Part shown: piece by piece, positions 6,084 to 8,114 of the stretch
Layout: each line of letters opens with the position of its first letter
How positions within the stretch are numbered: position 1 is the stretch's first letter
Source of the DNA: Verrucomicrobiales bacterium
GTDB lineage: Bacteria; Verrucomicrobiota; Verrucomicrobiia; Limisphaerales; UBA1100
DNA: 8,114 nucleotides
Assembly: GCA_002718935.1 (NCBI GenBank)
Contig: PBFV01000031.1
Span: 1 to 8,114 of the forward strand
Direction: 5' to 3'
The notes under the pieces: model-generated
Told to the model about the DNA's origin: nothing
Database searches by the model: none
Seen by the model: only the letters and a program-made list of their open reading frames with translations
Program-made: the position numbers and the translations under genes

Positions 6084-8114
6084 TTACCGGTTGGCGGCCA
6101 GCTGGCGGTGAGTGCGCCAGAATTGAGCAGCCGGTTCCACCTTCACCGGGCCGCGTTCATCGTAGTGATACGAGAGCCGTTTCAGTTTCGGTAGATTTTT
6201 CAGAAACGTAATGTTGCCGTGCGTGCGCGGAAGCGTGAGCGTTTCTAGGTTGGTGCATTGGGCGAGCGGGGTGAGGTCACGCAGGTTGTTGCAGCCATCA
6301 AGGCGCAGCTCGCGAATAGGCAAGCCGGCCAAGGGCTTTAGGTTGTTGATGGGCGTGCGATCCAAGTGCAGGGTTTGCAGCGGCAGTTTGGTCAGCGGCG
6401 AGAGATGGGTGATGCGCGTGCTGCTGAGTTTCAGATTTTTCAAGGGCATGCCGGCCAGCGGCCGGAGATCTTCCACGGGTGAGTAGGCGATGGTCAGGGT
6501 GGAAAGTTGGCGGCCGCGCAGGGGGGCGAGATCACGCAGAGGCGTATAAGCCACGTGCAGCTCGGCCAGCGGCATGCGCGCCAGCGGCTGGAGATCGGAC
6601 ACCTGCGTACTCCAGAGGTTGAGATGGGTAACGGGCAGGCGGTTGAATGGCTGCAGGTTGTTGATGCGGGTGCCAGCGAGGTTTAGATTCAGATAACCAT
6701 GCGCGTCCTGTTGCACACGTCCGGTGAGGCCGAGCTGTTTCACCCCGGCCTGAGCGGTGGTCAGGGCGGCGGCTTTTTCCTGTTTAATGCGGTACAACGT
6801 GAAGCGGGTATCCATCTTCATACCGTGCCGGTGTTGCCAGTGAGCCACCTCCACCATGCCGTGCAGAGGCAAGGGGCCGGGGCCGTGGGCCTTGATGAGC
6901 CGGTCACAAAAGGCGCCGGCCCGTTTCGCAAAATTATCAGTGGTGCCGAGGGCCTTGGCCTGAGCGAGGGATTTTCGGGCTTCAGACGGATTTTGCAGGG
7001 CCAACTGGGCGCGGGCAAGCGCGTGCCAATAGCGGCCTTCATCAGGATCCAACTGGGTGGCGAGGCGGGCGGACTCGGCGGCCTGCCGGAAATCGCCCCG
7101 GGCCATGAGTTGGATGGCGAGCTGGTGGCTTTGCGGTGCGGCTTCGACAAAGCGGGCAAATTTTTGTTCCTGCGCCTGCGAATTAAGATGCGCGTGAATG
7201 CCGAATCCCAGCGTGACGAGGATCACCACCGCGGCCGCCGTGGCCAAGGTGGCATTACGGCGGAGCGTGAGGCGAATTTGGCGCAGGGTGCCGGCGCGCT
7301 CGGCCAATGGCGCGTATCCGGCGGTGTAGGCGGCGATGTCGCGCTGCAGGGCGGGCACATCCGGGTACCGCTTGGCCGGGTTGCGGGCGAGCGCCTGCAT
7401 GGCCACGGCGGAAAGCGCCTCGGGAATCTCCTGTTGCGGGCAGTGTAACAGCACGGCAGCGTCTCGTTCATCGGCATTGAAGGCGATGGGCGGAGTGATC
7501 TGCCCGGCCTTCACGCGTTCCATCAACGCGGCATCGGAGTCCTCCCCGGCGATGGGCGGGCGCAGGGTGAGAATATTGTATAAAATAGCTCCTAATGAAT
7601 AAATATCGGTTTGGGCGTTGATGGCATCTAGGCGGCCTTCGGCCTGTTCGGGGGCCATGAAGCGCGGGGTGCCCATCACGGTGCCGTACAGGGTGCCGCT
7701 GCCGCCGGGATGGTTGGCCTCCGCGGGGGCATCAGCCTGACCCAGTACCTTGGCGATCCCCCAATCCATGACGAGTACCTCGCCGAATTCGCCGATCATG
7801 ATATTGGCGGGTTTGAGATCGCGATGGATGATGCCCTTGGAATGGGCGTAGCCGATGGCGTCACAGATTTTCAGGAAAATCTCGAGCAGGCGCGCGAGGG
7901 GGTACCGTTCAACGATGTGCTTTTGGCCCTTGCGCAGGCTGGTGAGCACATCCTTGAGGGTGGTGCCGCGCACGTATTTCATGGCGTAATAATTCTGCCC
8001 CTGCGCGTCGGTGCCGAGGTCGTGAATGGGCACGATGTGCGGATGATCGAGCCGGCCGAGGACGAGGGCTTCCTGCGCGAAACGCCCGGCGAGGTCGGGG
8101 TTGGCGGCCATCTT
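6084..8114 (-). CDS. Membrane Ser/Thr protein kinase with TPR-like and LRR ectodomain, 5' end outside window
   Basis: The frame is open through base 8114, so the glycine-rich loop and the ATP-binding lysine are missing. Residues are counted from the internal Met at 8111. The kinase core (to about 265) has the helix-C Glu14 region, the catalytic loop HRDLKPAN (96-103) with Asp98, Lys100 and Asn103, DWG at 116-118 in place of DFG, GTPRFMAPEQ (147-156), Asp169 (TDIYSLG) and Arg248, so the visible catalytic residues are intact. LTLRRN (281-286) precedes a transmembrane helix at about 287-305, implying a cytoplasmic kinase and an outside C-terminus. Two TPR-like units span about 326-390, followed by an unassigned region to 470, eight leucine-rich repeats (472-650) and a basic tail. 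This resembles PknB/STPK-type receptor kinases of Planctomycetota and Verrucomicrobiota. The LRR domain is probably a sensor or docking surface, but its ligand is unknown. It is convergent with the Sel1 operon, with one base between stops. Confidence 0.95.
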   Translation of the reverse strand, partial: KMAANPDLAGRFAQEALVLGRLDHPHIVPIHDLGTDAQGQNYYAMKYVRGTTLKDVLTSLRKGQKHIVERYPLARLLEIFLKICDAIGYAHSKGIIHRDLKPANIMIGEFGEVLVMDWGIAKVLGQADAPAEANHPGGSGTLYGTVMGTPRFMAPEQAEGRLDAINAQTDIYSLGAILYNILTLRPPIAGEDSDAALMERVKAGQITPPIAFNADERDAAVLLHCPQQEIPEALSAVAMQALARNPAKRYPDVPALQRDIAAYTAGYAPLAERAGTLRQIRLTLRRNATLATAAAVVILVTLGFGIHAHLNSQAQEQKFARFVEAAPQSHQLAIQLMARGDFRQAAESARLATQLDPDEGRYWHALARAQLALQNPSEARKSLAQAKALGTTDNFAKRAGAFCDRLIKAHGPGPLPLHGMVEVAHWQHRHGMKMDTRFTLYRIKQEKAAALTTAQAGVKQLGLTGRVQQDAHGYLNLNLAGTRINNLQPFNRLPVTHLNLWSTQVSDLQPLARMPLAELHVAYTPLRDLAPLRGRQLSTLTIAYSPVEDLRPLAGMPLKNLKLSSTRITHLSPLTKLPLQTLHLDRTPINNLKPLAGLPIRELRLDGCNNLRDLTPLAQCTNLETLTLPRTHGNITFLKNLPKLKRLSYHYDERGPVKVEPAAQFWRTHRQLAANR
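6162..6698 (-). repeat. Leucine-rich repeat array coding region, 63-bp period
   Basis: Within the kinase gene, about eight repeats follow one another, six with a strict 21-residue spacing and one with 22. The pattern is P-L-x-x-L-x-L-x-x-T-x-[IVL]-x-x-L-x-P-L-x-x-[LM]. Examples are PLQTLHLDRTPINNLKPLAG and PLKNLKLSSTRITHLSPLTK. The first copy (near residue 473) and the last two (NLETLTL..., PKLKRLSY...) are degenerate and would act as caps. The copies differ enough in sequence to be old rather than freshly amplified. Confidence 0.85.

Noticed and set aside
6097..6106. Perfect 10-base palindrome GCCAGCTGGC near the convergent stops
   Set aside because: It has no loop and no following T-run, and it falls in the last kinase codons (LAANR region). 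It is better explained by coding sequence than as a terminator.
6699..7448. A 249-codon open frame on the plus strand opposite the kinase gene
   Set aside because: It lies wholly antisense to kinase sequence with clear TPR-like and transmembrane character, has no recognisable domain, and such frames are expected in GC-rich coding DNA.
8109..8111. Methionine at 8111 as the true kinase start
   Set aside because: The frame continues upstream with a Lys codon to the window edge, and a start here would remove the nucleotide-binding lobe needed by an otherwise intact kinase.

Overview
The window looks like compact bacterial chromosome, most likely from the Planctomycetota-Verrucomicrobiota-Chlamydiota group, with Verrucomicrobiota favoured. 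The clues are a membrane Ser/Thr kinase of the HRDLKPAN / DWG / APEQ type with TPR-like and 21-residue leucine-rich repeats after one transmembrane helix, two secreted Sel1-repeat proteins, GC-rich codon use and few clear Shine-Dalgarno sequences. The taxonomic call is inference from protein style only. No tRNA, rRNA, mobile element or CRISPR array is visible, and the longest non-coding stretch is 58 bases.

Left part, minus strand (1-968): a complete classical short-chain dehydrogenase/reductase is followed by a small, unrecognised ORF that runs off the left edge. The SDR stop and the small ORF's start overlap as TGATG, so the two are probably translated from one message.

Middle part, plus strand (1027-6082): cutA is followed by three genes for exported proteins: a SurA-like periplasmic chaperone with a degenerate parvulin region, then two tandem Sel1-repeat proteins of 747 and 494 residues. 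The gaps are 44 bp (cutA to chaperone), 9 bp (chaperone to first Sel1) and a 4-bp ATGA overlap (first to second Sel1). The last three genes are almost certainly one operon, and a TTGACA box just before the chaperone gene may be its promoter. The two Sel1 proteins share an ungapped N-terminal match and an unusual long second repeat, so they look like duplicated genes that later diverged.

Right part, minus strand (6084-8114): a receptor-like Ser/Thr kinase converges on the operon with one base between the stop codons. Its N-terminal end lies beyond the window. The catalytic part would be cytoplasmic and the TPR-like and LRR part extracytoplasmic, the same compartment that would receive the chaperone and the Sel1 proteins. 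A functional link between the chaperone/Sel1 operon and the kinase is a hypothesis resting on position and topology. The individual families are all known. The least described parts are the fixed chaperone-Sel1-Sel1 arrangement, the internal duplication in the larger Sel1 protein, and the small ORF after the SDR.
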